Positions 17,555-25,898 of a DNA stretch of 64,000 nucleotides are shown one piece after another. A program made the translations under genes and the position numbers. Positions within the stretch are counted from its first letter, which is position 1, and every line of letters begins with the position of its first letter. The notes beneath the pieces were generated by a model that worked only from the letters and a program-made list of their open reading frames with translations, searched no databases and was not told the origin of the DNA. Source of the DNA: JAJXZJ01 sp050012855 (GTDB lineage Bacteria > Verrucomicrobiota > Verrucomicrobiia > Limisphaerales > J093); NCBI GenBank assembly GCA_050012855.1, contig JBEKGJ010000012.1, positions 30,543 through 94,542 of the forward strand. The letters run 5' to 3'.

Positions 17555-17956
17555 TCAGTCTGATTGGTCCAGCCGCGTCACGAACTGGCGCGGGGACACG
17601 ATGCGGATGCCTCGATGCGCTTTCAGGGCGAGCAGGTCGTTGTCTCCGGTGAGAATGACATCCGCCCGGGCCGCGCTGGCCGTGGCCAGCACTTGATCGT
17701 CATCGGGATCGCGGCACACCGGTTTCGGCAGGACCGTGGGACGAACCATGACGACCTTCCGCCGATAGGCCGCCAGGATGGGCAAGTCATCCGGCTCAAG
17801 GCCGAACTTCTCGCGCAGCTTGTTGGCCAGTTCGTCCAGCAACGCCGGCGAGCTGAACAGTTCGAGCGTGGGCAGGCGGCGCTTGACGATGTCGCGGCAG
17901 AGACCCTCGGCGACCAGTCCTGCGATGAGGACGTTGGTGTCGCACACGACCTTCAC
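17555..17956 (-). CDS. PIN-domain toxin-like ribonuclease (VapC-type)
   Basis: A 133-residue PIN-domain protein, the likely toxin of a VapBC-type pair; PIN toxins cleave RNA using acidic metal-binding residues. The N-terminus VKVVCDTNVLIAGL carries the first conserved Asp, FSSPALLDEL the conserved Glu, and CRDPDDDQVLATA with LTGDNDLL the C-terminal acidic residues. The GTG start at 17956 overlaps the antitoxin stop codon by four bases (GTGA), indicating translational coupling. Longer readings upstream run out of frame through the antitoxin gene and were rejected. The 164 bp between this gene and the sigma-factor gene contain nothing recognised. Confidence 0.85.
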   Translation of the reverse strand: MKVVCDTNVLIAGLVAEGLCRDIVKRRLPTLELFSSPALLDELANKLREKFGLEPDDLPILAAYRRKVVMVRPTVLPKPVCRDPDDDQVLATASAARADVILTGDNDLLALKAHRGIRIVSPRQFVTRLDQSD

Positions 17957-18171
17957 GAGACCAGTTTGAAGACGTCCTCGTCGGTGTAGATGCCCAGGGC
18001 CCGCGCCTTGGGGACCAGTTTGCGGCGCGTTGCCTCGAAGGACTCCGTCCACAGTTGCCGCTGGACCGCCCGGCGAACGAACTCGCTTTCCGTGACCCCC
18101 TGGCCCTTGGCGGCCCGGCTCACGTCGCGCCGCAACGTCGGCGGCAGACTGATGGTCAAGGTCGTTCTCAT
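17953..18171 (-). CDS. Ribbon-helix-helix antitoxin of the PIN-toxin pair
   Basis: A 72-residue protein starting MRTTLTISLPPTLRRDV, the signature N-terminal strand and helix of ribbon-helix-helix (CopG/VapB-type) DNA-binding proteins. Residues about 1-45 form the DNA-binding domain and the remainder (LVPKARALGIYTDEDVFKLV) is the probable toxin-binding tail. Such antitoxins neutralise their toxin and repress their own promoter. There is no clear RBS; a possible -10 (taattt) lies only about 10 bp before the ATG, so the message may be leaderless. The direct repeats directly upstream are the likely operator. Confidence 0.85.
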   Translation of the reverse strand: MRTTLTISLPPTLRRDVSRAAKGQGVTESEFVRRAVQRQLWTESFEATRRKLVPKARALGIYTDEDVFKLVS

Positions 18172-18172
18172 G

Positions 18173-18189
18173 TAAGACAAATTAAGACA
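18173..18189 (-). promoter_or_regulatory. Probable antitoxin operator: direct heptamers spaced 10 bp
   Basis: Two identical tgtctta heptamers (minus-strand reading) occupy 18183-18189 and 18173-18179, exactly one helical turn apart and ending two bases from the antitoxin ATG. Ribbon-helix-helix antitoxins typically bind short repeats with such spacing. A weak -35/-10 pair (ttgagc, 17 bp, taattt) overlaps the site, so binding would block transcription. Inferred from position and spacing. Confidence 0.55.
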
Positions 18190-18292
18190 CTTCGCCGTCC
18201 GGCTCAAGCAACGTTTTTGCCTTCCAGGCCTGGCGTTTTCGGGAGCCCCCGCCCGGCGGGCTGCGGCGCTGGACGAAATGCCATCGTCCTTT

Positions 18293-20842
18293 TCAAAACC
18301 CCCGGTGTTCCGTGCGGGTGATGATTTCCTCCTGCAACTCCGCCGACAGATCGCAAAAGTAGTCGCTGTAACCGGCCACGCGGACAATGAGGTCGCGGTG
18401 TTCCCCGGGCGCGGCCTGGGCCTGGCGCAGCGTGTCGGCGGTGACGACGTTGAACTGGACGTGGTGGCCGTCCATTTTGAAATAGCCGCGGACCAGGTGC
18501 GCCCATTTGTCGAGGCCATCGTCGGTGGCGACGAGGCTGGGCGTGAATTTCAGGTTGAGCAGGGTGCCGCCAGTCTTGATGTGGTCCATCTTCGCGGCGC
18601 TCTTGAGGACGGCGGTGGGGCCGCGGCGGTCGGCACCCTGCACCGGACTGATGCCTTCCGACAAGGGCAGGCCGGCCTTGCGGCCATCAGGCATGGCGCC
18701 GGTCACGCTGCCAAAATAGACGTGGCATGTGGTGGGCAGCATCTCGACGCGATAATGGCCGCCCCGCGCGTCGGGCCGACCATCCACCTCCTCGAAGCAG
18801 GCGTTGAACACTTGCAGCATGAGCGCGTCCGCGAACTCGTCGTCGTTGCCGTATTTATGAGTCTTGTTGACGAGGCGCTGGCGGAGCAGTTCGTCGCCGG
18901 CGAAATCCCGGTCGAGCATCTGGACCAGGTGCGCGAGCGGCAGCGGCGGGGAGCACACGCCGCCGGCGTGTGGGTTCCGGCGGCCCGCCGGAACCTCCCG
19001 ATCTGCGCGTGAAGTCGGGTTCGGTGCAGCGTCCGGCGAGCCGCCGGACGCGACATGCGAGCCGCATGTGGTCCCCCAAAAGCCGGGCGGGCCGCCGGTG
19101 CTCCCCGAGGCGTCCCGCGGAACACGGGTGGTCCCGGCGCTATCAAAACACAGCTCCTTCACCGCGCTGAGGCAGTCGGTGATGCTGCCGAGGCCGACCA
19201 TCTGGATGAACGTGTTGTTGTAGCGCGCGCCGCCGGCGTTGTAGTCGCGTCCTTTGGCGATGCAGTCGTCAATCAGCACGCTCAGGAACGGCGCGGGCAT
19301 GTCGTCGGCATACATCCGCTCGATCAGCCGGCTGCCGCGAACCTTGATCTCGACAAAGTGGCGGAGCTGCTGGCGGAACGCGGCGAAGAGATCGTCGCCG
19401 GTCTCGAAGCGGTCGGCGGTACCGGTCTGCGGACCGAGTTGTTTGCCGGTGCGCGGGTCGAGGCCGTTGTGGAGCGTGAGTTCCAGCACCTTCACCAGGT
19501 TGAAGTAGCCGGTGAGGATGTAGGCTTCCTTGCCGAACGCACCCACCTCCACGCACCCGCTGCAACCGCCAGCCCGCGCGTCTTCGAGGCTCTTGCCCTG
19601 GCGCAACTGCTCCTGCACGACGGCATCGGCGTTGAAGATGCTCGGGAAACCGTAACCTTTGCCGACCACGCGCAAGGCGTGCTTGAGCAAGGCATCTGGG
19701 CTCCGGCGCGAAAGCTGGATGTTCGTGCTCGGCTGGAGCAGGTGCATCTCGTCCACGATGTCGAGCAGGAGGTGCGACACCTCGTTCGACCCGTCCGCGC
19801 CGTCGCGGAGGAGCCCGCCGAGGTTGATGTTCGCGAAGTCGGTGTAGGTGCCGCTTTCGGCCGCGGTGACGCCGACTTTCGGTGGCGCGGGATGGTTGTT
19901 GAACTTGATGAAAAAGCACTCCAGCAGTTCGCGGGCGGCCTCGCGTGTGAGCGTGCCGTCGGCGAGGCCGCGCTCGTAGAACGGCCGCAGGTGCTGGTCG
20001 AGGTGCCCGGGATTGAACGAGTCCCAGCCGTTGAGCTCGGTGATCACGGCGAGGTGGCAGAACCAGTAATACTGGAGCGCCTCATGGAAATCGCGCGGCG
20101 CGTGGGCCGGCACCTGCGCGCAGACCCCGGCGATCTTGAGCAGTTCGGCCTGGCGCTGCGGGCGCGTTTCCCTGGCCGCCCGTTCGCGCGCCAGCGCGGC
20201 GTGGCGCTCCGCGAAGACCATCAGCGCGTCGCAGGAAAGGTCGAAGGATTTCAATGTTTCGCGTTTTTCATAAGCCTCGGGGTCGTTGAGGAAGTCGAGT
20301 TGGGCGATGGCATCGGCGATGTCCCGTTTGAAATCGAGCATCCCCTTCGAGTAAATCTTGTCATCGAGGACCGTGTGGCCGGGGGCGCGCTGTTCCATGA
20401 ACTCGGTGAAGATGCCGGCGTCGTAGGCCTCGCGCCATGCCGGCGGCAGTTCGGCGAACATGCGGTCCCGCATCGAGCGCCCGCGCCAGTAGGGGATGAT
20501 TTGTTCCGCGTAAAGCCGGATGGTCGCCTCGTCCGCGCGATACCACGTCTTCGGTCGCGAGTTGAGAATGCGCAGGTCTTCGACGCTGTGGCAGGTGAGT
20601 TCGGGGAATGTGGGCGCGGCCTTCGGCGCCGGGCCGCGCTCGCCCACAATGAGTTCGTCCTCGCCGAGGTAAATCGTCTTGCGCTGACAGAGGTGCAGGA
20701 AGGCGCGCGCCCGCATGACCGGCACGGAGAACCGGCCATCGTTGGCCTGGTAAAACTCGGTCAGCAGCCGGGCGCGTTCGCCGCTGAGCGACGGCGGCGT
20801 GTCGAGGCTTTGGCGGCGGAGTCGGGCGGTGCGGTCGGTCAT
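18293..20842 (-). CDS. Glycyl radical enzyme (PFL2/4-hydroxyproline-dehydratase-like), with in-frame hairpin insertion
   Basis: An 849-residue oxygen-sensitive enzyme using a protein glycyl radical. The active-site cysteine is in GGCSGCVEVG (Cys430, with Cys427 nearby) and the radical glycine in RVAGYSDYF (Gly824). GAFGKEAYILTGYFNL and YNAGGARYNNTFIQMVGLGS are also typical. The family includes pyruvate formate-lyase-like, glycerol dehydratase-like and trans-4-hydroxyproline dehydratase enzymes; the substrate cannot be set from sequence alone. A low-complexity segment of about 60-70 residues near residue 565-635 looks like repeat DNA read in frame. An RBS (aggacg) precedes the ATG. The only matching radical-SAM activase in the window is at 51649-52566. 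Confidence 0.85.
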   Translation of the reverse strand: MTDRTARLRRQSLDTPPSLSGERARLLTEFYQANDGRFSVPVMRARAFLHLCQRKTIYLGEDELIVGERGPAPKAAPTFPELTCHSVEDLRILNSRPKTWYRADEATIRLYAEQIIPYWRGRSMRDRMFAELPPAWREAYDAGIFTEFMEQRAPGHTVLDDKIYSKGMLDFKRDIADAIAQLDFLNDPEAYEKRETLKSFDLSCDALMVFAERHAALARERAARETRPQRQAELLKIAGVCAQVPAHAPRDFHEALQYYWFCHLAVITELNGWDSFNPGHLDQHLRPFYERGLADGTLTREAARELLECFFIKFNNHPAPPKVGVTAAESGTYTDFANINLGGLLRDGADGSNEVSHLLLDIVDEMHLLQPSTNIQLSRRSPDALLKHALRVVGKGYGFPSIFNADAVVQEQLRQGKSLEDARAGGCSGCVEVGAFGKEAYILTGYFNLVKVLELTLHNGLDPRTGKQLGPQTGTADRFETGDDLFAAFRQQLRHFVEIKVRGSRLIERMYADDMPAPFLSVLIDDCIAKGRDYNAGGARYNNTFIQMVGLGSITDCLSAVKELCFDSAGTTRVPRDASGSTGGPPGFWGTTCGSHVASGGSPDAAPNPTSRADREVPAGRRNPHAGGVCSPPLPLAHLVQMLDRDFAGDELLRQRLVNKTHKYGNDDEFADALMLQVFNACFEEVDGRPDARGGHYRVEMLPTTCHVYFGSVTGAMPDGRKAGLPLSEGISPVQGADRRGPTAVLKSAAKMDHIKTGGTLLNLKFTPSLVATDDGLDKWAHLVRGYFKMDGHHVQFNVVTADTLRQAQAAPGEHRDLIVRVAGYSDYFCDLSAELQEEIITRTEHRGF
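18945..19150. repeat. Array of short hairpins inserted in frame in the glycyl radical enzyme gene
   Basis: Consecutive palindromes fill this stretch of coding DNA. Examples are cacacgccggcgtgtg-like arms near 18955, ggttccggcggcccgccggaacc near 18978, gcgtccggcgagccgccggacgc near 19030, and catgcgagccgcatg near 19055. Several share a central cggcg-(a/g)gcc-g core. The frame stays open, but the translated segment (Gly/Pro/Ser-rich) is foreign to the enzyme family. It looks like repetitive palindromic elements inserted without frame disruption. Confidence 0.6.
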
Positions 20843-21003
20843 AGCGTCCTGGGAATGCTACCAAAGCGGCCGGCGTCTGCCAACCCCTTCCCGCCCCTTC
20901 ATCCGCCCAGCCGCGGTCCGTGGGCAATGCCCGGAGGCACCGGCACCGCCAACCAACGCACCGGGCCTTTGACAAGGCGGCGCTGGTTTTGCAAAGTCGC
21001 GAC

Positions 21004-21999
21004 ATGAAACCACCGCGCCAGATTTCCCCGTCCGAGGCCACCGCAGGTGCTGTCGTGTCCCGCCGTTCCACGCTGAAACTCCTCGGCGGCGCCCTCGCGC
21101 TGCCGTTGCTGGCGGGAACCACCACCCGCGCCGCGGAGAAAGGCCTGGTCTGGAAAACCGCCATTGGCCTGAACGGCTTCCAGTCCGGAACGGGCAAATA
21201 TCACAAGAACTACCCGATCTGGGAGGTGCTCGATTTCGCCTCGCGCCACGGCTTCGACGGCGTCGAGTTGGTGGCCGACTGGCCGGCCGGCGGCTACCCG
21301 GCGGCGGACGATCAGCCGCGCGTGCAGGCCCTGCGCCGGCTGTACGACCTTTACGGCCTGCGGATTTTTTCGATCCAACTCGGGGCCGACGGCGCGTTCG
21401 ACCCCGACCCCGCGGCGCGCCAGCGCTGGTTGGATCAGTTTCGCGACCGCGCCCGGCTGGCGAAACAACTGGGCGGCGATTGCGTCGGCCTCTGGCCCGG
21501 CGGCGGTCTGCGCGGGCAGACGCTGGACCGGGCCATCACCGTGCTGGCGGCGACGTTCCACGAAGCCGGGAAGATCGCCGGCGATCTCGGCCTGGTCGCC
21601 AGCTTCGAGATCGAACCGGTGTTCGTGTTCAACCGCGAGGACCACTATCTGCGCATCCTCCACGGGGCGGATCATCCCGCCCTCAAGGGCATTTATGATC
21701 CCAGCCACTTCGACCAGATGAACGGCGCCACCGGCAAACCGGAGGAAATGCTCCGCCGCGTGGGCGTGCAGAACATCGGCTACGTCCAGTTCTGCGACAC
21801 CGACAGCACGCTGCGCGACGGCGGCACCTCGAAGCACCTCGGGTGCGGCGACGGCCGCATTGATTGCCTGAAATCGCTGCAAATCCTGAAGGACGGCGGT
21901 TTCCGCGGATGGATCATGGTGGATGAATGGGAGGTGCCCGATCCCTACGATGCCTGCCTGAAATGCCAGCGCGTGATGGAAGAAGTCGGGCGGAGTTAG
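21004..21999 (+). CDS. Tat-exported xylose-isomerase-like TIM-barrel protein
   Basis: A 331-residue protein starting at the ATG at 21004. SRRSTLKLLGGALALPLLAG is a twin-arginine signal. The body is a TIM barrel of the AP-endonuclease-2/xylose-isomerase-like family, with HGFDGVELVADWP, LGGDCVGLWPGG, ASFEIEPVFVFN, GIYDPSHFDQMN and GWIMVDEWEVP. The acidic residues of these strand ends normally bind a divalent metal and interconvert or cleave sugars. Its neighbours are an SDR and a six-hairpin-type protein on the same strand, suggesting a carbohydrate locus. The exact reaction is unknown; family assignment is secure. Confidence 0.8.
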   Translation: MKPPRQISPSEATAGAVVSRRSTLKLLGGALALPLLAGTTTRAAEKGLVWKTAIGLNGFQSGTGKYHKNYPIWEVLDFASRHGFDGVELVADWPAGGYPAADDQPRVQALRRLYDLYGLRIFSIQLGADGAFDPDPAARQRWLDQFRDRARLAKQLGGDCVGLWPGGGLRGQTLDRAITVLAATFHEAGKIAGDLGLVASFEIEPVFVFNREDHYLRILHGADHPALKGIYDPSHFDQMNGATGKPEEMLRRVGVQNIGYVQFCDTDSTLRDGGTSKHLGCGDGRIDCLKSLQILKDGGFRGWIMVDEWEVPDPYDACLKCQRVMEEVGRS

Positions 22000-22063
22000 C
22001 CACCCCACACGCACGACGCGCATTCCCAAACTGTCGCGACCGTGGCATCCTCGCCCCTGCCTT

Positions 22064-22759
22064 ATGAACCAGTCCACGACGCGAACCGCGCTCATCACCG
22101 GTGCCACCCGGGGCATCGGCCGGGAAGTCGCCCGGCAATTGAATGCCGCCGGCTTCGCCGTCTTCATTACGGGTCGCGATGCCGCCGCACTGGAAACGCT
22201 CCAGCGCGAACTCGCCTGCCCGGGCCTGGCCACGGACCTTGCCAACGCCGACGCGCCGGTTGGCCTCTTCGCCGCCGCCCGCGAGACGTTGGGGCGCGTG
22301 GACGTGCTGGTGAACAATGCCGGCTTTAACCGCGCCAAGGCACCGCTCGCGCAGGTCACCGCCCGCGACCTCGACGAATCCTACGCCGTCAACGTGCGCG
22401 CCCCGATCCTCCTGGCGCGTGAAGCGCTCGAAGACATGACCACCCGCCGGTCCGGCCACATTGTCAATGTGATCAGCAGCGTCGCCCGCACCTCGATGGA
22501 GAACTACGCGGTCTATGCCACGATGAAATACGCGCTGCACGGCTTCAACGCCTGCCTGATCAAGGAAGCCCGCCTCGTCGGCGTGAAGGTCACCGGCGTC
22601 TATCCGGGCGGCGTGGACACGACGTTCCGCCCCACCGCGCGGCCCGATTATCTGCGCCCTGAATCCGCGGCCCGGATGATCGTCCAGTGCCTCACCGCCC
22701 CGGACGACGTGGTGGTGCATGAGCTCGTTTTCCGCCCGATCATTGAGACGAACTTCTGA
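22064..22759 (+). CDS. Short-chain dehydrogenase/reductase
   Basis: A cytoplasmic NAD(P)-dependent oxidoreductase of 231 residues, slightly short for the SDR superfamily (about 250). It shows the classical motifs: cofactor-binding TGATRGIG (residues about 12-19), DVLVNNAGF, the catalytic Ser in NVISSVA, and the active-site YATMK. The C-terminus ENYAVY...HELVFRPIIETNF has no targeting tail. Downstream, a secreted hypothetical protein begins 151 bp later on the same strand. The substrate cannot be predicted; sugar or 3-oxoacyl compounds are typical. Confidence 0.88.
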   Translation: MNQSTTRTALITGATRGIGREVARQLNAAGFAVFITGRDAAALETLQRELACPGLATDLANADAPVGLFAAARETLGRVDVLVNNAGFNRAKAPLAQVTARDLDESYAVNVRAPILLAREALEDMTTRRSGHIVNVISSVARTSMENYAVYATMKYALHGFNACLIKEARLVGVKVTGVYPGGVDTTFRPTARPDYLRPESAARMIVQCLTAPDDVVVHELVFRPIIETNF

Positions 22760-22910
22760 AGTGGTTCAGGCCGGCATGTGCTCCGGCGTGGAACCCGCCG
22801 CCGGCGGGGGCACGCGGTCGAGGCGAAACCCGCATGGATGGCGATCAAGCCACGATGCGCGTCCATTTGACCCATGCCCTCCGGCCGGTCATATTCTCCG
22901 ACAACCGATC

Positions 22911-24245
22911 ATGCAGCCCACCATGCAATGCGGACTCAGCAAGCCATCGCCTCGCGCCGCCACGACGATTTCCTGGGTGCTCCGCGGCCTGACGCTCATC
23001 CTCGCCCTCGCGGCTCCGGCCGACGTCATCGGCAATCACCCCGCCGTTTACGACGCCAACGGCCTGCTCCAGCCGTGGACGCCGTGGGGCGATGCCCTTG
23101 AACGCGAAGTGAACTGGTATCTCCGCTGCCCCGTTGACCACGGCTATCCGCGGTTCGCCGCGGTGACTTTCATGGATGGGAAATACCAGCCGATCCCGGA
23201 CCGGCCCTCATTCATCCCGGCGATGCAGGACGGCATGGGCATCATTAGCTACCTGAAATACCACGCGTTCGCCGGCCGCCGCGATCCGCGCGTCCTCGCG
23301 ACGGCCCGCGCGCTGGGCGATTACCTCGTCAAGGAATCGCTGACGCCCGACACCGGCAAATATCCGCGCTTCACGCGCTCCACCGGCACGCGCCTGCGCT
23401 TCCCGCAGCCGCCCGATTGCGGCTCACAGGACGACCGACCCTACGAGATCGAGCCGGACAAGGGCGGCATCGCCGGGTTCGCGCTCATACTCCTCCACAC
23501 CGAAACCGGTGACGCGGCCTACCTGAACCAGGCCTTCCAGAACGCCCGCGTGCTGGCCGCCAACATGGTCGAGGGCACCGCCACGCGCTCGCCGTGGCCC
23601 TTTCGCGCCGATTACCGCACCGGCGTCGGCCGCGGGGCGGTGTCGGGCAACATGAGCTTCATCCTGCGGCTCTTCGACCAATTGCTCGCCCGCGGCTACC
23701 CCGAGTTCCAGGCGCCGCGCGACCGGTTGTGGGCGTGGATCAAGACCCAGCAAATCCCCAGCGCCGCGAAGGACGGATCACTCTGGGTCAACTTTTTCGA
23801 GGACCATGACGAGCCGACCAACCGCATTGCGTGGTCGCCGCTCAACCTCGCCCGTTACCTGATCGAGCAGCGCGAGAAGCTCGATCCCGATTGGGAAAAG
23901 GACGCGCGGACGCTGATCGAGTTCGTGAACCGGACTTTCGTCCATGTCGTCCACGGCGTGGCAAGCTGCGGCGAGCAGGATTTCGATCAGCACCCGTGGG
24001 GCGGCATTGCGACGACCTACGGCGCGGTGCTGGCAATGTTCGCCCGCGCCACCGGCTCGCCCGAATTCAAACTGCTCGCGCACCAGACGCTGAACTGGGC
24101 GCTCTACGGGATCAACGACGACGGCTGTCCCTATGACGGCGTGTGGAAGGGGGGTGGCCGCGGCGGCTGGCAGGAGGACGCCCACACCGACAAGCTGCAC
24201 AATTACCTCGACGCCCTCGCCGCGTTCCCCGAGTGGGGAGGATGA
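22911..24245 (+). CDS. Hypothetical secreted protein with six-hairpin-glycosidase-like helices
   Basis: A 444-residue exported protein. The N-terminal hydrophobic stretch (WVLRGLTLILALAAPADV) is a signal peptide. The rest is helix-rich with repeated aromatic and acidic motifs: PAMQDGMGIISYLKYHAF, DKGGIAGFALILLHTETG, NMSFILRLFDQLL, WSPLNLARYLIEQ and HPWGGIATTYGAVLAMF. This spacing of helical hairpins resembles (alpha/alpha)6-barrel glycosidases and polysaccharide lyases. I do not recognise a specific family or catalytic pair, so enzymatic function is an inference. The ATG at 22911 is chosen because it directly precedes the signal segment. Confidence 0.65.
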   Translation: MQPTMQCGLSKPSPRAATTISWVLRGLTLILALAAPADVIGNHPAVYDANGLLQPWTPWGDALEREVNWYLRCPVDHGYPRFAAVTFMDGKYQPIPDRPSFIPAMQDGMGIISYLKYHAFAGRRDPRVLATARALGDYLVKESLTPDTGKYPRFTRSTGTRLRFPQPPDCGSQDDRPYEIEPDKGGIAGFALILLHTETGDAAYLNQAFQNARVLAANMVEGTATRSPWPFRADYRTGVGRGAVSGNMSFILRLFDQLLARGYPEFQAPRDRLWAWIKTQQIPSAAKDGSLWVNFFEDHDEPTNRIAWSPLNLARYLIEQREKLDPDWEKDARTLIEFVNRTFVHVVHGVASCGEQDFDQHPWGGIATTYGAVLAMFARATGSPEFKLLAHQTLNWALYGINDDGCPYDGVWKGGGRGGWQEDAHTDKLHNYLDALAAFPEWGG

Positions 24246-24318
24246 CGGGCGCGCGCGGCGGACGTGGCAAGGACCGCTTGCAATCCAGCCGCGCCCGGCG
24301 TAATTGACGAGGGTCATC

Positions 24319-24561
24319 ATGGATTACCGGAAAATAATCACCATCGAACCCGGCAAGCGCGGCGGGAAACCTTGCGTACGGGGGCTGCGCATCACGGTGG
24401 GCGACGTGTTGGGCTGGCTCGCGTCCGGGATGAGCCAGGCCGAGATCCTCGCGGATTACCCCGACTTGGCCGAGGAGGACATCCTGGCCTGCGTCGGCTA
24501 CGCGGCCGACCGGGAGCGCCGTTCCCAGATCACTTTGGGAACCCATGCGACTGCTGTTTGA
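24319..24561 (+). CDS. DUF433-family putative antitoxin
   Basis: An 80-residue protein starting MDYRKIITIEPGKRGGKPCV. The pattern ITIxPGxxGGKPCVRGLRITV, then LGWLASGMSQAEILADYPDL and EEDILACVGYAAD, is the DUF433 helix-turn-helix-like domain, which often accompanies PIN-like toxins. It overlaps the downstream gene by 17 bp, showing translational coupling. An upstream in-frame ATG at 24304 is possible but the PGxxGGKPC alignment favours 24319. Its expected job is neutralising the PIN-like neighbour and perhaps repressing the pair. Confidence 0.85.
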   Translation: MDYRKIITIEPGKRGGKPCVRGLRITVGDVLGWLASGMSQAEILADYPDLAEEDILACVGYAADRERRSQITLGTHATAV

Positions 24562-24880
24562 TCACAACCTGTCGCACCGACTGGTTCGGCAACTGGATGA
24601 TCTCTTCCCCGGTTCGAGCCAAACCCGCCTGCTTGGCCTGGCCATGGCTTCCGACGTGGCGATCTGGGAACACGCCCGTGCAAGGGGTTTCGCGATTGTG
24701 ACGCTCGACGCGGATTTCGCCGATCTGAGCGTCTTGCACGGCCACCCGCCCAAAGTAATCTGGCTGCGCTGCGGCAACGCGACGGTGCAGAGAGTCGCCG
24801 AACTTTTTCGCCGGAATCACGCGACGATCCTGGCCTTCGACCAAGACGACCTGTCAAGTTGTCTGGAACTCTGGGCCTGA
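24545..24880 (+). CDS. DUF5615 PIN-like putative toxin
   Basis: A 111-residue PIN-like protein starting MRLLFDHNLSHRLVRQL, the signature of DUF5615 nuclease-like toxins. Acidic residues expected of the fold are seen in LLFDHNLS, IVTLDADFAD and ATILAFDQDDL. Together with the overlapping DUF433 gene it forms a toxin-antitoxin-like pair, analogous to but distinct from the VapBC-type pair 6 kb away. Activity as an RNase is inferred from the fold, not shown by sequence. Confidence 0.85.
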   Translation: MRLLFDHNLSHRLVRQLDDLFPGSSQTRLLGLAMASDVAIWEHARARGFAIVTLDADFADLSVLHGHPPKVIWLRCGNATVQRVAELFRRNHATILAFDQDDLSSCLELWA

Positions 24881-24909
24881 GCGTTGGCGGGTGCCTTGCC
24901 GGCACCGCC

Positions 24910-25797
24910 CTAAACTCGAACTGCGCCCAGCACTTTCTCCAGGTACTCCCGGTTGGCGCGGGCGTTGGCCGTGGTTTCCGCGGCGGTGGCGCCCACCTTG
25001 ACGCCCTCGACCATGATCGGGCCGTTGAACCCGGCCGCCTTCAGCTTCGCGAACACCGCCTTGAAATCCACTTTGCCGGTGCCGAGCTGGGACATCACCT
25101 CCCCTTTCGGCCCAGGACAATCCTTCGCGCAAAAACCGGTGACGTGCCGCGCGATCGGATCGAGCTCCTTCAGCGGGTCCCGACCGGTGTAGTAGATGAT
25201 GTTGCCGGCGTCGAACCAGAGCTTGAAGTTCGGGTGACCGACCTTGTCCAGGCAGCGCTGGAGTTCCGCCGACGCCGCGCAAACACCGCCGTGCGGTTTG
25301 AGGACGAGTTGCAGGCCGCGCTTCTCCGCCTGCGCCGCCGCATCGGCCATGAGACGATAGTAGTCGTCGTAATGCTCGGGTCCGTCCACGCCGAAGGTCA
25401 GCAGGAACTTCAGCTCCAAGCGCGCCGCGTTTTCGATCTGCCGGCGAACGTCGGCGAAGTTGTCGGCCAGCGTGGCTTCCGGCTTGAAGTGGAGGGCGGT
25501 CAGGTTGACGGCCAGTCCGCGCTGCGCGATCCGCTTCTTCAGCGCCGCCAGGTATTCCGGCGTGGCCTCGGACGCGGTGAATGCCTCGCCGCGATGGGTG
25601 GAGAGCAGGCCGGTGAGTTTGTAACCGGCAGCGGCGATGCCCTCGAGCGCGTCGTCGTAGCTCCAGTTCGTCCATGCGCGATTGAAACAACCGATCGGCC
25701 AGGACGGCGGTTCGGCGGCCCGGGCCTCCGGCCAGGACGCGCCGGCCAGCGCGGCGGCCGACGCGCTGGCAGTTTGAATAAAGCGGCGGCGGTTCAT
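24910..25797 (-). CDS. Tat-exported xylose-isomerase-like TIM-barrel protein
   Basis: A 295-residue protein whose start MNRRRFIQTASASAAALAG is a twin-arginine signal, which fixes the ATG at 25797. The barrel contains CFNRAWTNWSYDDALEGI, LVLKPHGGVCAASA, LWFDAGNIIYYTG, TGFCAKDCPGPKGEV and GPIMVEGVKVG; the acidic and His positions at strand ends suggest a divalent-metal site. It belongs to the sugar phosphate isomerase/epimerase-like family, whose exported members act on free sugars or glycosides. It converges on the toxin pair and lies downstream of the GH51 gene on the same strand. Confidence 0.82.
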   Translation of the reverse strand: MNRRRFIQTASASAAALAGASWPEARAAEPPSWPIGCFNRAWTNWSYDDALEGIAAAGYKLTGLLSTHRGEAFTASEATPEYLAALKKRIAQRGLAVNLTALHFKPEATLADNFADVRRQIENAARLELKFLLTFGVDGPEHYDDYYRLMADAAAQAEKRGLQLVLKPHGGVCAASAELQRCLDKVGHPNFKLWFDAGNIIYYTGRDPLKELDPIARHVTGFCAKDCPGPKGEVMSQLGTGKVDFKAVFAKLKAAGFNGPIMVEGVKVGATAAETTANARANREYLEKVLGAVRV

Positions 25798-25898
25798 GGG
25801 TGGGATTATTCCCCTCGGGGTCAGGCATGGCAAGTGCCGTCGTTGACATCCTGCACGGCCACTTTGTCAGTAGTGCAGCTTGCCGGCCGGGAGCCGAC

